The position numbers were made by a program, and so were the translations under genes. Below, piece after piece: positions 10,049 through 18,878 of a DNA stretch of 64,000 nucleotides (position 1 is the stretch's first letter; each line of letters starts with the position of its first letter). Source of the DNA: an uncultured Alphaproteobacteria bacterium (GTDB lineage Bacteria > Pseudomonadota > Alphaproteobacteria > RF32 > CAG-239); the NCBI GenBank assembly GCA_934254915.1, contig CAKQMH010000003.1, positions 62,001-126,000 of the forward strand. The letters are read 5' to 3'. Under the pieces are notes generated by a model, which saw only the letters and a program-made list of their open reading frames with translations, was not told the origin of the DNA and searched no databases.

Positions 10049-10137
10049 TGAAATTAAGCATAAAAATATCTTGAATTTATATGCCAATCCTTATAATATC
10101 ACTCCCTAGTTTAGGGAATAATCTGGATTATAAAAAT

Positions 10138-11460
10138 ATGAACAATATCAAAGTAAGATTTGCACCAAGCCCCACCGGCTATATGCATATCGGCAATACA
10201 CGTACGGCAGTTTTTAACTGGCTTTTGGCTAAAAAATTAGGCGGTAAATTTTTGCTCCGCATTGATGATACCGATGTCGTCCGCTCTAAAAAAGAATATG
10301 AAGACGCTTTGCGCGACATTTTGGTTTGGTTAGGTTTTCAATGGGATGAGGAAGCCCGTCAGTCTGCTCGTATGGCTCGTTATGATGAAGTGGTGGCCAA
10401 ACTTAAGGCCGAGGGACGGGTTTATGCCTGTTATGAAACCGCCGAAGAGCTTGAAGTAATGCGTAAAAAACTGATGACTAAAGGCTTGCCGCCAATTTAT
10501 GACCGTGGTGCTTTGAAGCTGACGGCGGAAGATATTGCTCGTTATGAAGCTGAAGGACGCAAGCCTCACTATCGTTTCAAATTAGTCCCCGGGGTTATTG
10601 AGTGGGATGATTTGGTTCGTGGACATTGCCGTTATGATGCGGCTAATTTGGCTGATCCGGTTATCATTCGTGAAGACGGCAGTTATTTGTATCATTTACC
10701 ATCGGTTATTGACGATTCTGATTTTGGCATTACCCATATTATCCGTGGTGAAGATCACGTTACCAACACGGCCGCACAGATTCAAATGTTTGAAGCCGTC
10801 GGCGGTAAAATTCCCACTTTTGCTCACTTGCCGTTGCTGACCGGCAAAGAGGGAAAATTATCCAAACGTCTTGGCTCGCTTGGCGTACGCGAACTTCGTG
10901 CCGAAGGCGTTGAGGCGATGGCTATTTGTTCTTTTTTGGCCAAGTTGGGAACATCAGAGGCTATTGAACCATATTATGACATCAATCAATTGGCTCAGTC
11001 GTTGGATTTGCAAAAATTGGGACGTTCACAGCCTAAGTTTGATGAGGAAGAGCTTAAAATCTTCAATACCCATTTCGTTCGTAATTTGCCTTATGAATAT
11101 GTTAAAGACCGTGTCAATTGTGATGAAAAATTCTGGCTTGCGGTAAGAGGCAATTTGAATGTTGTTTCCGATGTGGCGGTCTGGGAACAAATTTGTCATG
11201 AAAATCTTAAACCGTTAATTGAAGATAAGACTTTAACTGATTTGGCAGCTGATCTTTTGCCGCCTGAACCGTGGAATGACGAAACTTTCAATCTGTGGCT
11301 TAATGAGGTTAAACAGCAAAGCGGCAAGAAAGGTAAAGAACTTTTCCACCCGTTGCGCAAAGCTCTTACGGCAGCCGAAAACGGTCCTGAACTTAAAATC
11401 TTATTGCCGCTCATCGGCCGCGCTAAAGCTTATCGCCGCTTAAAAGGCCAAGAAGCCTAA
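10138..11460 (+). CDS. gltX: Glutamyl-tRNA synthetase
   Basis: A class I aminoacyl-tRNA synthetase that charges tRNA-Glu, and in many alphaproteobacteria tRNA-Gln by one of two GltX copies. The catalytic core begins at once with VRFAPSPTGYMHIGN, in which HIGN stands for the HIGH motif. The second signature is KLSKRLGS, the GluRS form of KMSKS. The chosen ATG at 10138 gives 440 residues and starts in the conserved block; an upstream in-frame ATG at 10081 would add 19 non-conserved residues and is rejected. Alphaproteobacteria usually carry two gltX genes; I cannot tell whether this copy discriminates tRNA-Glu from tRNA-Gln. Confidence 0.93.
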   Translation: MNNIKVRFAPSPTGYMHIGNTRTAVFNWLLAKKLGGKFLLRIDDTDVVRSKKEYEDALRDILVWLGFQWDEEARQSARMARYDEVVAKLKAEGRVYACYETAEELEVMRKKLMTKGLPPIYDRGALKLTAEDIARYEAEGRKPHYRFKLVPGVIEWDDLVRGHCRYDAANLADPVIIREDGSYLYHLPSVIDDSDFGITHIIRGEDHVTNTAAQIQMFEAVGGKIPTFAHLPLLTGKEGKLSKRLGSLGVRELRAEGVEAMAICSFLAKLGTSEAIEPYYDINQLAQSLDLQKLGRSQPKFDEEELKIFNTHFVRNLPYEYVKDRVNCDEKFWLAVRGNLNVVSDVAVWEQICHENLKPLIEDKTLTDLAADLLPPEPWNDETFNLWLNEVKQQSGKKGKELFHPLRKALTAAENGPELKILLPLIGRAKAYRRLKGQEA

Positions 11461-11492
11461 TCCCGATATTAAAAACTGAGGAGAGAATCAAA

Positions 11493-12872
11493 ATGGTTGA
11501 AATCTATCTGACCAATACGCTTACCCGCCGTAAAGAAAAGTTTGTTCCGCTTGATGCGAATAACGTGCGTATGTATGTCTGTGGACCGACCGTTTATGAC
11601 CGTGCTCACTTGGGAAACGGTAAAACTCCAGTTGCTTTTGATGTTTTGTACCGACTACTGCGGCAGGTTTATGGTGCTGAACATGTAACCTATGTGTCCA
11701 ATATTACCGATGTCGATGATAAAATTTTAAACAAACACAAGGAAACCGGACGTCCTATCCGCGATATTACCGAACAAACCTATAATTGGTATATCGAAGA
11801 TATGGCTAAACTGAATGTCTTAGCACCGAATTATCGCCCCCGTGCAACTGACTATATCCAAGAGATGATAGAAATAGTCAAACGTCTGTTGGCTAACGGT
11901 CATGCTTATGAAGCCGCCGGTCATGTCTTGTTTTCTGTCGATTCGATGCCGAACTATGGTTTCTTATCCGGTCGCTCCATGAAAGAAATGTTAGCCGGTG
12001 CGCGGATTGAAATTGCCGAATACAAGAAAAATCCTGCTGATTTTGTCTTGTGGAAACCTTCGGATGCCGATCAACCGGGCTGGAACAGTCCGTGGGGTTA
12101 CGGTCGCCCTGGGTGGCATTTGGAATGTTCTGCTATGAGTTCGAAGCTGCTTGGTACGGATTTTGATATTCATGGCGGCGGTTCGGATTTGATTTTTCCG
12201 CACCACGAAAATGAATGTGCTCAATCATGCTGTGCATTTGAAGGTTCGCGCTTTGCCAGCTATTGGGTTCATAGCGGCATGCTGATGGTGGACGGGGTGA
12301 AAATGTCCAAGTCTTTAGGCAACTTCTTCACCTTGGACGAGATTTTGGATAAGTTTCCGGCTGAAGCTTTGCGTCTGTTGTTCTTGACCACACATTATCA
12401 TCAGCCGTTTAATTTCACCACCGAGGGATTGCAACAGGCTAAATCGGCTTTGGATAAGTTTTATAATGCTTTGCTCAAAGTAAAAGACATTGAAGCCAAG
12501 GTTTTTCAGCCTTCGGACAAGATTATTGCCGCCGTTGCCGATGACTTGAACACGCCGTTGGCACTGAGCTATTTGCACGAAACCGTGAACAATCTTAATA
12601 AAGCCGAAACTAAGGAAGAAAAATCCCGCTGCAAATCAGCTTTATTGGCTGATGCCGGCTTACTCGGCTTGTTGTGGCAAGATCCGGAGCAATGGTTCAA
12701 AGGTGGTGAAAATCAGGCCGATGAGGAAGCTATTGCACAAAAAATAGCTGCCCGTGCTGCGGCCAAGAAGAATAAAGATTATGCTCTTGCCGACAAAATT
12801 CGCGATGAGCTTAAAGCACAGGGAATTATTTTGGAAGATTCTCCCAATGGTACAACATGGAAAAAGCTGTAG
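11493..12872 (+). CDS. cysS: Cysteinyl-tRNA synthetase
   Basis: A class I synthetase of 459 residues, the normal CysRS length. The zinc-binding Cys is in MYVCGPTVYD and the HIGH-like motif is AHLGNGK. Further zinc-ligand candidates lie in WHLECSAMS and the HHENECAQS stretch, and KMSKSLGNF is the KMSKS loop. It follows gltX with a 32-base gap holding a good GAGGAGAG ribosome site, so the two synthetase genes probably form one transcript. Nothing unusual was seen. Confidence 0.95.
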   Translation: MVEIYLTNTLTRRKEKFVPLDANNVRMYVCGPTVYDRAHLGNGKTPVAFDVLYRLLRQVYGAEHVTYVSNITDVDDKILNKHKETGRPIRDITEQTYNWYIEDMAKLNVLAPNYRPRATDYIQEMIEIVKRLLANGHAYEAAGHVLFSVDSMPNYGFLSGRSMKEMLAGARIEIAEYKKNPADFVLWKPSDADQPGWNSPWGYGRPGWHLECSAMSSKLLGTDFDIHGGGSDLIFPHHENECAQSCCAFEGSRFASYWVHSGMLMVDGVKMSKSLGNFFTLDEILDKFPAEALRLLFLTTHYHQPFNFTTEGLQQAKSALDKFYNALLKVKDIEAKVFQPSDKIIAAVADDLNTPLALSYLHETVNNLNKAETKEEKSRCKSALLADAGLLGLLWQDPEQWFKGGENQADEEAIAQKIAARAAAKKNKDYALADKIRDELKAQGIILEDSPNGTTWKKL

Positions 12873-12882
12873 TTATTGAGGC

Positions 12883-13086
12883 TTAGCTGCGGCTGCGGTT
12901 TTTTATGTCTTTGAAAACCAGTTGGGCAAAAGACTTTTTGGCGGCATAAGTCATAAACAACGGTTCTTCCAGTTTGAGCGTGCCTAAGGTTTCTTCCAAA
13001 GCTTCAAAACTGGCATAAATTTTATTAATAAGCACAATGTTCTGCTCTATCGGGCTGTAAGTACGCGGTATCTGGAATCTGTCCAT
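12883..13086 (-). CDS. Small conserved-looking protein of unknown function, 67 aa
   Basis: Not recognised. The reading frame runs from ATG 13086 and is preceded by a textbook GGAGG ribosome site eight bases upstream (13091-13098 region), the main reason to accept it as a gene. The product is soluble, slightly basic at the C-terminus (ends KNRSRS) and predicted mostly helical, with no Cys. It is convergent with cysS, with only 10 bases between the two stops, and its upstream region contains an imperfect palindrome. Confidence 0.6.
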   Translation of the reverse strand: MDRFQIPRTYSPIEQNIVLINKIYASFEALEETLGTLKLEEPLFMTYAAKKSFAQLVFKDIKNRSRS

Positions 13087-13159
13087 TGCAAAATCCTCCG
13101 GTAGTTGATTATGTTTCGATGCTTTGATTTTAGGATATGAAACTACACCTGTACAGCCT

Positions 13160-13187
13160 AAATTTTAGGTAACTGTTACCGAAATTT
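13160..13187. promoter_or_regulatory. Imperfect palindrome upstream of the 67-aa gene
   Basis: AAATTT-TA-GGTAA-CTG-TTACC-G-AAATTT forms a near-perfect inverted repeat about 75 bases upstream of the start at 13086, in the 146-base gap before YqgE's 3' end. It has the size and symmetry of an operator for a dimeric regulator. No run of T follows on either side, so it is unlikely to be a terminator. Confidence 0.4.
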
Positions 13188-13232
13188 AAGTGCACCTGCG
13201 GCTCTTGAAAGTTGTGAAATTTAATCTATATA

Positions 13233-13811
13233 TCAGGCTCTACCTGCAAATTCACTCAGACGTGTAATGTCAACGCCTATGGATTCAATTGCTTTTTGCC
13301 ACTTTTCTTCATCTTTGGTCCGAAAGACCAATTCCTGATCAGCCGGTGCTACCAACCATGAATTATTGATAATTTCCTGTTCTAGTTGATTCGCTCCCCA
13401 ACCGGCATATCCCAAAGCGATTAAGTTGTCATGCGGGCCGTTGCCGTAAGCAATGTCGGTCAGAATATCAACCGATGCCGAAATCGCGATGCCGTCGCCG
13501 ATAACTATGCTGTCGCCTTTGGCATAATCGGTAGAGTGCAATACAAATCCTCTGACTTTATCCATCGGGCCGCCGCGATACAAATCCATCGGCATAATCG
13601 GTTGGTTTGTAACAATCGGCAATTGATTGGCCAAATCACTGAAGGAAAATTCTTTGATTTTTTTGTTGACGACAAACCCCATTGCTCCGTTGGCATTATG
13701 CGAACAAATATAGACTACGGAGCGCTCAAAGTTGCTGTCATCAAGACTTGGCGTCGATATTAAACATTTTCCGGTCAGATAATTTTCGTTATTGTCACTC
13801 ATCTTATTCAT
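13233..13811 (-). CDS. yqgE: YqgE/AlgH family protein (DUF179)
   Basis: A 192-residue cytoplasmic protein of the YqgE/AlgH family. It begins with the family signature LTGKCLISTPSLDD and FERSVVYICSHNANGAMG, followed by NKKI and the RGGPM block, and includes ALGYAGWGANQLEQEI. The biochemical function of the family is not established; AlgH was named for an effect on alginate regulation in Pseudomonas. Start choice is uncertain: ATG 13811, a TTG at 13814 and ATG 13799-13802 are all possible and no strong ribosome site separates them. It is divergent from the DsbD-like gene. Confidence 0.9.
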   Translation of the reverse strand: MNKMSDNNENYLTGKCLISTPSLDDSNFERSVVYICSHNANGAMGFVVNKKIKEFSFSDLANQLPIVTNQPIMPMDLYRGGPMDKVRGFVLHSTDYAKGDSIVIGDGIAISASVDILTDIAYGNGPHDNLIALGYAGWGANQLEQEIINNSWLVAPADQELVFRTKDEEKWQKAIESIGVDITRLSEFAGRA

Positions 13812-13901
13812 CAATATCAGTTATATTTTTATACAATACTTGTATTCTATCATAATTTACGTTAATTTAAAATTATATTTTTTATCGGATTGCAAAAATA
13901 A

Positions 13902-16544
13902 ATGCTTCAAATTTTAAAAGCCATAATTATATCATTAAATTTGCTTTGCGTTTTTCCGGCCTTAGCACAGGAGGAAAAATCAACGGTTATTCTTGATCTG
14001 AAAGATTATCCGGATGACAAACCACGCGACTATTACCAACTCTATAAAGATTATATCGCCGACGTCCAATTTTATGATAAACGCTATCCGCAAGAGCAGA
14101 TTGAAGAAGATTTTATTGATGACGTCAAGCAAGCTCATCCGGAATATTCGTTTGATACGGCTGCAGTTAATGAATATGCGATTCGTTTAGGGGTGCGCAG
14201 TTGGCGGATTTATAATAACATAAAGCAAAAAATTCAGGATTTTATGCTGGATAAGGATGTTCCGCCGCTTAAACCCAAAGCCAAAGATAATGTAAAATAC
14301 CAATATCAGGATTATGGCGATAAGGCACTTATAATTACCGGCTTTGACAAACCGGAAATATCGCCGCAGGAACTGGAAGCTTATCAGCAAAAAATTCAAC
14401 AGCGCGAAAAAATTAAACAGGCTGTTTTGGCCGGTGATTGGAAAACGGTTTTTTCTTACGCCTTTTTCGGAGGTAAGGAAATTGAAGATAAACACGGGCA
14501 AAGCACGTGGAGCGGAACCAAGCAGGTTGAAATGCGATTACTCTCAGCCATAAAATCGCTTAAAGATGACACGGAAATACACGGCGGTTTACAAATCTAT
14601 ATTCATCCTAACACTTTTCTGTTAAGCCGGGAGTTTTTGCAGTATGAGCCGCTTTTCTTGCATTTCGACAATTCTGATAATCTTGATGATATAAAGCTTA
14701 ATTGGCCTTTACCGCAGCGCTTGTTTGTTGAAGGCAATGCTTTGGTCGGTTATGCCGGTAATGTGGTGGTTCCTTTTACGGCCAAACTCAAAACCGCAGG
14801 GCAGCCTGTAACTCTAATTGCGGAAATGGAAGCTGTTGCCTGCGCGGAAAATATTTGCCTGCCGCAAAAACTTAAATCCGAACTGTCACTGGCTGTCGGT
14901 GACGGTGCAAAGTCAAGGGTTGCCGGATTTTTGCAATTGGCAGACCTATATGCTCCGCATGCACAAAGTGAGGAGCTCGATTTTACGGCTTTGTATGTCG
15001 AAAATCCCGCTCTTCCCGATTCTAATCCGCGGTTAGTGGTTGAAATGGCTTATAAAGGCGATGCTTCTGATTTCGATATTTTTATTCAGGATAATGATGG
15101 TTTGAAATTCGGCTGGCCGCTTACTCGTATTGAAGGCAATAAAATTGTCTCCAAATTTGAGGTCTTAAACGGCGGGAATGATTTGGTCGGACATAAATTT
15201 GAGCTGACCGCGCGTTTACGTCCAAATCTTTCAATCCGTCGTCAAATTGTTGCCGAGGCATCGTCACCACTCAGTACCGAAAATTCAGGCATTACATTCG
15301 GTTTATTAATAATGGCGGCGGTTACCGGCTTACTGCTTAACTTTATTCCTTCCGTGCTGCCGTTTGCATTGCTGAAAATAATATCATTTGCCGGTTTGCC
15401 GAAAATCAACCGTACATCGCCGGTTCGGCGAGGCGCACTGTTTAATCTCGGAGGAATACTTTTTGCCGTTGCCGGTTTGGCAGTCATAATTTCATTTTTA
15501 CAACACTATCATATTGTTTGGAGTTGGGGAACGCAGCTGCACAACGTGCTTTTTCTGGCTATGATGTTTTGGTTTTGGTTGTTTTTTATTTTCCAAACCG
15601 TGGGGCTGATAAATCTTAGACTCAACTTTATTTTTAACTTTTTTGCCCGTTTAAAGCTTACCCGTTCGGATATTATTGCTTGGGGGCAGGGTATCGCAAT
15701 TGTTATTACCTCAACCCTCATCAGCATTCCGTATCTGGAACGGCTGGTTAATACTATTGCCGTTTCGGCTGATATTACAATCACTTTAGCCATTTTGTCC
15801 GCGATTGCATCGGGGTTGGCGATACCATACTTTATTTTAGCACTTAAACCCAATCTGTCAAAGTTGTTCAATTTCTCTCATAAATGGTGGTTGCAAATAA
15901 GAAAACTGCTTATTATCTGCCAGTTGTTTATGATCATTTGGCTTTTCCTGCTGCTTGCGGCAATATCCTCATTTTGGGGAACTGTATGGCTGGCCGCCGC
16001 TGCATTTTTGTGCCTGCTGGTCATAAATATTCGTGAGCAGGCGGTTAATTATATTCGTGATGATAAAGAGTTTACGGATGTCCGTACGCTGACAATTTGG
16101 ATACTTAATATTTTAGCTGTAATTGTTATAATGTCCGTTATCGCATTTTCGGTATGGTTTACTGCTCCGCAAACCGAAAAAACAGATGTTACGGTTAATG
16201 ATGCCGAAACCGATATTGTGGCTGAAGCGCAATATTGGGTAAAGCAAGGAAATATTGTTTTGGTAAAAGTGTCTTCTGATTGGTGTATGTTGTGTCATTA
16301 TAATGATTTTGCCATATACAGCGGCGAACAAATTCAAGATTTTTATGATGATAATAAAGTTGTGGTTCGCGAATATAATCAATTTGAAGATACTGCTCAG
16401 GTTATGTCGTTTATGGAGCGTTACGGTCGCATGACACTTCCGCTTTATGTCTTGTTTAGTCCTCATGTTCCCGAAGGTATGGTCTTGCCGCCTCTGGTGG
16501 TTGAAACCGGACTGCGTGAGATAATTCGCAATCAGCGTTCTTAA
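13902..16544 (+). CDS. DsbD/ScsB-like thiol:disulfide protein lacking membrane cysteines
   Basis: An 880-residue envelope protein with a signal peptide (residues 1-22), an unusually long N-terminal periplasmic region, a DsbD-alpha-like domain with a Cys314/Cys319 pair (CAENICLPQ), about eight membrane helices (roughly 465-765) and a C-terminal thioredoxin-like domain with CxxC (SDWCMLCHY, Cys795 and Cys798) and a cis-Pro-like TLPLYV. DsbD passes electrons from cytoplasmic thioredoxin through two membrane cysteines to the periplasm. Here the first membrane motif reads NFIPSVLPF, with Ser484 where the Cys belongs, and the second (normally ATPCTAPF) reads STLISIPY with no Cys. Other membrane-region cysteines exist but at non-canonical places. 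It probably does not work as a normal transmembrane reductant relay. Confidence 0.75.
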   Translation: MLQILKAIIISLNLLCVFPALAQEEKSTVILDLKDYPDDKPRDYYQLYKDYIADVQFYDKRYPQEQIEEDFIDDVKQAHPEYSFDTAAVNEYAIRLGVRSWRIYNNIKQKIQDFMLDKDVPPLKPKAKDNVKYQYQDYGDKALIITGFDKPEISPQELEAYQQKIQQREKIKQAVLAGDWKTVFSYAFFGGKEIEDKHGQSTWSGTKQVEMRLLSAIKSLKDDTEIHGGLQIYIHPNTFLLSREFLQYEPLFLHFDNSDNLDDIKLNWPLPQRLFVEGNALVGYAGNVVVPFTAKLKTAGQPVTLIAEMEAVACAENICLPQKLKSELSLAVGDGAKSRVAGFLQLADLYAPHAQSEELDFTALYVENPALPDSNPRLVVEMAYKGDASDFDIFIQDNDGLKFGWPLTRIEGNKIVSKFEVLNGGNDLVGHKFELTARLRPNLSIRRQIVAEASSPLSTENSGITFGLLIMAAVTGLLLNFIPSVLPFALLKIISFAGLPKINRTSPVRRGALFNLGGILFAVAGLAVIISFLQHYHIVWSWGTQLHNVLFLAMMFWFWLFFIFQTVGLINLRLNFIFNFFARLKLTRSDIIAWGQGIAIVITSTLISIPYLERLVNTIAVSADITITLAILSAIASGLAIPYFILALKPNLSKLFNFSHKWWLQIRKLLIICQLFMIIWLFLLLAAISSFWGTVWLAAAAFLCLLVINIREQAVNYIRDDKEFTDVRTLTIWILNILAVIVIMSVIAFSVWFTAPQTEKTDVTVNDAETDIVAEAQYWVKQGNIVLVKVSSDWCMLCHYNDFAIYSGEQIQDFYDDNKVVVREYNQFEDTAQVMSFMERYGRMTLPLYVLFSPHVPEGMVLPPLVVETGLREIIRNQRS

Positions 16545-17263
16545 TTGTGTTTATCAAAACTGAAAGCGTCAACCCATTTTCTCCACAGTTTGGGTTCTTC
16601 TTTTTTCAGCTCGGCGCAGATGTTTTTGCCCAATCCTTTGGCTTTTGCGGTTTTATATAACTCCGGTTCTTGTCGGTTTATATTTTCAATTTTTATACCG
16701 AAAAATCCGGCTTTGGCGTATGGCAACTGCGAAAGGTTTATTTTTCCTTCATAATAGCAAAGAACTTTGTCTGCATAAACCATATTAAAATTTGGCAAAT
16801 TTGCCAGATTAGGTATTCGAAACATGCCTTTTATCAAAAATTTATTTTCTTTGCGTATGGCTTCGCAGGCGTTGTGTTTTATATATTCTTCGGTATTTTT
16901 AGGGGAGAGGGAGGTTTTTACACCGTGTCTGGTGCAGGGGAGATAGGTATATTTGCTTATCATTCCGTCTTGGACGGTGGCGGAGCTTATTTCAATGTCG
17001 CTCCAGTCAAGTCCGCTTTTCACTCGATCGTCAATCAGAAGATGCCCGTCGAAGCGAAGTTTGCCGTCAACCGCTTTGCGGACGGTTGAAAATTTGATTT
17101 CTCCGCGTTCTATCAAAAATTTAAGATATTCTTCTTTGGTTTCAAACGGGAGAGAATCGGCCGTGTTATCATTCCGGTTAAGTGTTTGTAAGACAGGAGG
17201 GTTAATTCCTGCAGAATTCTTAGTGACTTCTGTCGGTAGAATTCTTGTTCTCTTGTAATCCAT
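16541..17263 (-). CDS. Hypothetical protein, 240 aa
   Basis: Not recognised. A soluble protein with no signal peptide or membrane segment. The N-terminal 45 residues look disordered. The central part (about 45-110) contains a short strand-rich stretch (KLRFDGHLLIDDRV) and the C-terminal half is Lys-rich with scattered cysteines. The stop overlaps that of the DsbD-like gene by four bases, on the opposite strand. The start at 17263 is followed by a good open frame but no clear ribosome site, so the exact start is uncertain. Confidence 0.6.
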   Translation of the reverse strand: MDYKRTRILPTEVTKNSAGINPPVLQTLNRNDNTADSLPFETKEEYLKFLIERGEIKFSTVRKAVDGKLRFDGHLLIDDRVKSGLDWSDIEISSATVQDGMISKYTYLPCTRHGVKTSLSPKNTEEYIKHNACEAIRKENKFLIKGMFRIPNLANLPNFNMVYADKVLCYYEGKINLSQLPYAKAGFFGIKIENINRQEPELYKTAKAKGLGKNICAELKKEEPKLWRKWVDAFSFDKHN

Positions 17264-17341
17264 GTGTTCACCATAATATACAGTTTATCCAAAACTAGAC
17301 AAACTGTAACATATTATGTCTATAAATGCAAGTGGAATTTC

Positions 17342-17791
17342 TTAACTTTTTATTAATAAATGCTTTTTAGCTTCTTCACGAGCTAATTTATCACAACGTT
17401 CATTTTCCGGATGACCGTTGTGTCCCTTGACCCAGACCCATTTTATTTGGTGCTTTGACAACAAAGAATCAAGCTCTTGCCAAAGCTCTAAATTTTTTAC
17501 GGCCGACTTTTTGTTTGTCGTCCGCCAGTTGTTTTGCTTCCAGTTCGGCAACCATTGTAATACTCCGTCCATAACATAACGGCTGTCGGTGCAAAGCACA
17601 ATATCGCAAGGGCGTTTCAAAGCCTTGAGCGACTCGATAACAGCGGTTAGTTCCATGCGGTTATTGGTGGTCATATCCTCGCCGCCGGCAAGTTCGCGTT
17701 CGGTTGTTCCGTAGCGCAGAATAGCTCCCCAGCCACCGGCTCCGGGGTTTCCCGAACACGCTCCGTCAGTAAAAATCTCTACTACTGCCAT
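17342..17791 (-). CDS. rnhA: Ribonuclease HI
   Basis: Cuts RNA in RNA-DNA hybrids such as R-loops and Okazaki primers. The 149-residue length is normal. The catalytic carboxylates are visible: Asp9 (FTDGACSGNPG), Glu47 (NNRMELTAV), Asp69 (LCTDSRYV) and the C-terminal Asp in NERCDKLA. The handle region with WKQNNWRTTNKK is present, as in E. coli-type RNase HI. Its start overlaps by one base the stop of the upstream AlbA_2 gene (TAATG), implying translational coupling. Confidence 0.96.
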   Translation of the reverse strand: MAVVEIFTDGACSGNPGAGGWGAILRYGTTERELAGGEDMTTNNRMELTAVIESLKALKRPCDIVLCTDSRYVMDGVLQWLPNWKQNNWRTTNKKSAVKNLELWQELDSLLSKHQIKWVWVKGHNGHPENERCDKLAREEAKKHLLIKS

Positions 17792-18858
17792 TAGTTTTCA
17801 CCGATAAAGTAATCATTAAAAAATTCGTTGAGCAAAGTGCTGTTGTCATCTTCATTGCGGATAACTTTGGCGACAAACGAACGTAATTTGTTTTTGGGAA
17901 TATTAATGCGAAAATCGCGCGGCGCAGCTTGATCAGCTCCGATAACACCTTCCAGATTAAAATCGTTTTCAATATAAGGCGATAAAATTATTTCAGCCGT
18001 GCAGAATCTTAAAATACCGCGCGGTGGCAAGCGCAATTCCGGTTTGGTAATCAGGTTAAGCTGTCCTTCCACTGCCGGAATCGCATCCATTTGATTATAG
18101 TTTAAAAAGCGCACTTTGTTATATTCGCTGCCGGTATCATCAATATGGCAGGAAAGATAAAGTTCGCGGGCAATGACATTGCTGTCGTTTTGCGCTTGAA
18201 AATTAAAACTTATTTTAACGTATTCTTCAGGCGGATTATCAATGCTTTTGGGATAGAGAATATCTTCATCAATATTTTTCAGGGCTTCAATTTTACGATT
18301 GCCAAGCAATAATTCTACATTAGGCTGCGGCTTGCGACCGAACATTCCCGCAATTACGGCATAAGGCGCCGGCACATTATTTGAGCCGGAGCGGATGTAA
18401 ATGGAGCTGTTGGTGGTTGTCATTAACGGAGCAATTTCGCATTTGGGAATATAGGTGGCAATAAAACCGTCACCGTTTTGGTCACAGCTGATTATATGAT
18501 TGCGAACTTTATTATGGCTTGGAATTGTACAGCCGGAAATAGCATTTTCCAACCAGCTGAGGAAGCGATGAACATTTTTGACTTTTACTTTGGCGCGGGC
18601 AACATCGCCGATTTCAATATCGCGAGAACATTCTACGCCCCAAATTACCACCCCGCCTTCGGAGTTTCCGAACCCCGAAATGGCTTTAGCCAGATTTTTG
18701 CGGTCATCACGGTGCAACGTGGTAAAATTTTTGCCCACTGAAACCGCTTGTTTAAAATCCAAAAACAATTCTTCGGTTTGTTGGTTGATGATAAACTCAT
18801 CAATCGCGTCTTCACCAAAATAAATCAGCTTTTGAAATATATCTTCCGCCCGTGACAT
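17791..18858 (-). CDS. AlbA_2/Schlafen-type DNA-binding domain protein
   Basis: A 355-residue cytoplasmic protein. Residues about 28-150 match the AlbA_2 (divergent AAA_4, Schlafen-like) domain: LFLDFKQA, then DDRKNLAKAISGFGNSEGG with VVIWGVE. This domain occurs in predicted transcriptional regulators, some defence proteins and Schlafens. The C-terminal 200 residues are not recognised and look strand-rich; no helix-turn-helix or protease motif could be identified. It lies directly upstream of rnhA with TAATG overlap and 20 bases after ispH. The role is unknown; nucleic-acid binding is inferred from the domain. Confidence 0.7.
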   Translation of the reverse strand: MSRAEDIFQKLIYFGEDAIDEFIINQQTEELFLDFKQAVSVGKNFTTLHRDDRKNLAKAISGFGNSEGGVVIWGVECSRDIEIGDVARAKVKVKNVHRFLSWLENAISGCTIPSHNKVRNHIISCDQNGDGFIATYIPKCEIAPLMTTTNSSIYIRSGSNNVPAPYAVIAGMFGRKPQPNVELLLGNRKIEALKNIDEDILYPKSIDNPPEEYVKISFNFQAQNDSNVIARELYLSCHIDDTGSEYNKVRFLNYNQMDAIPAVEGQLNLITKPELRLPPRGILRFCTAEIILSPYIENDFNLEGVIGADQAAPRDFRINIPKNKLRSFVAKVIRNEDDNSTLLNEFFNDYFIGEN

Positions 18859-18878
18859 AACCTGTAATCTCCCGTTGC

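Noticed and set aside
13902..16544. Calling this gene a plain dsbD
   Set aside because: Both membrane cysteines required for DsbD function are missing, so a functional dsbD label would mislead.
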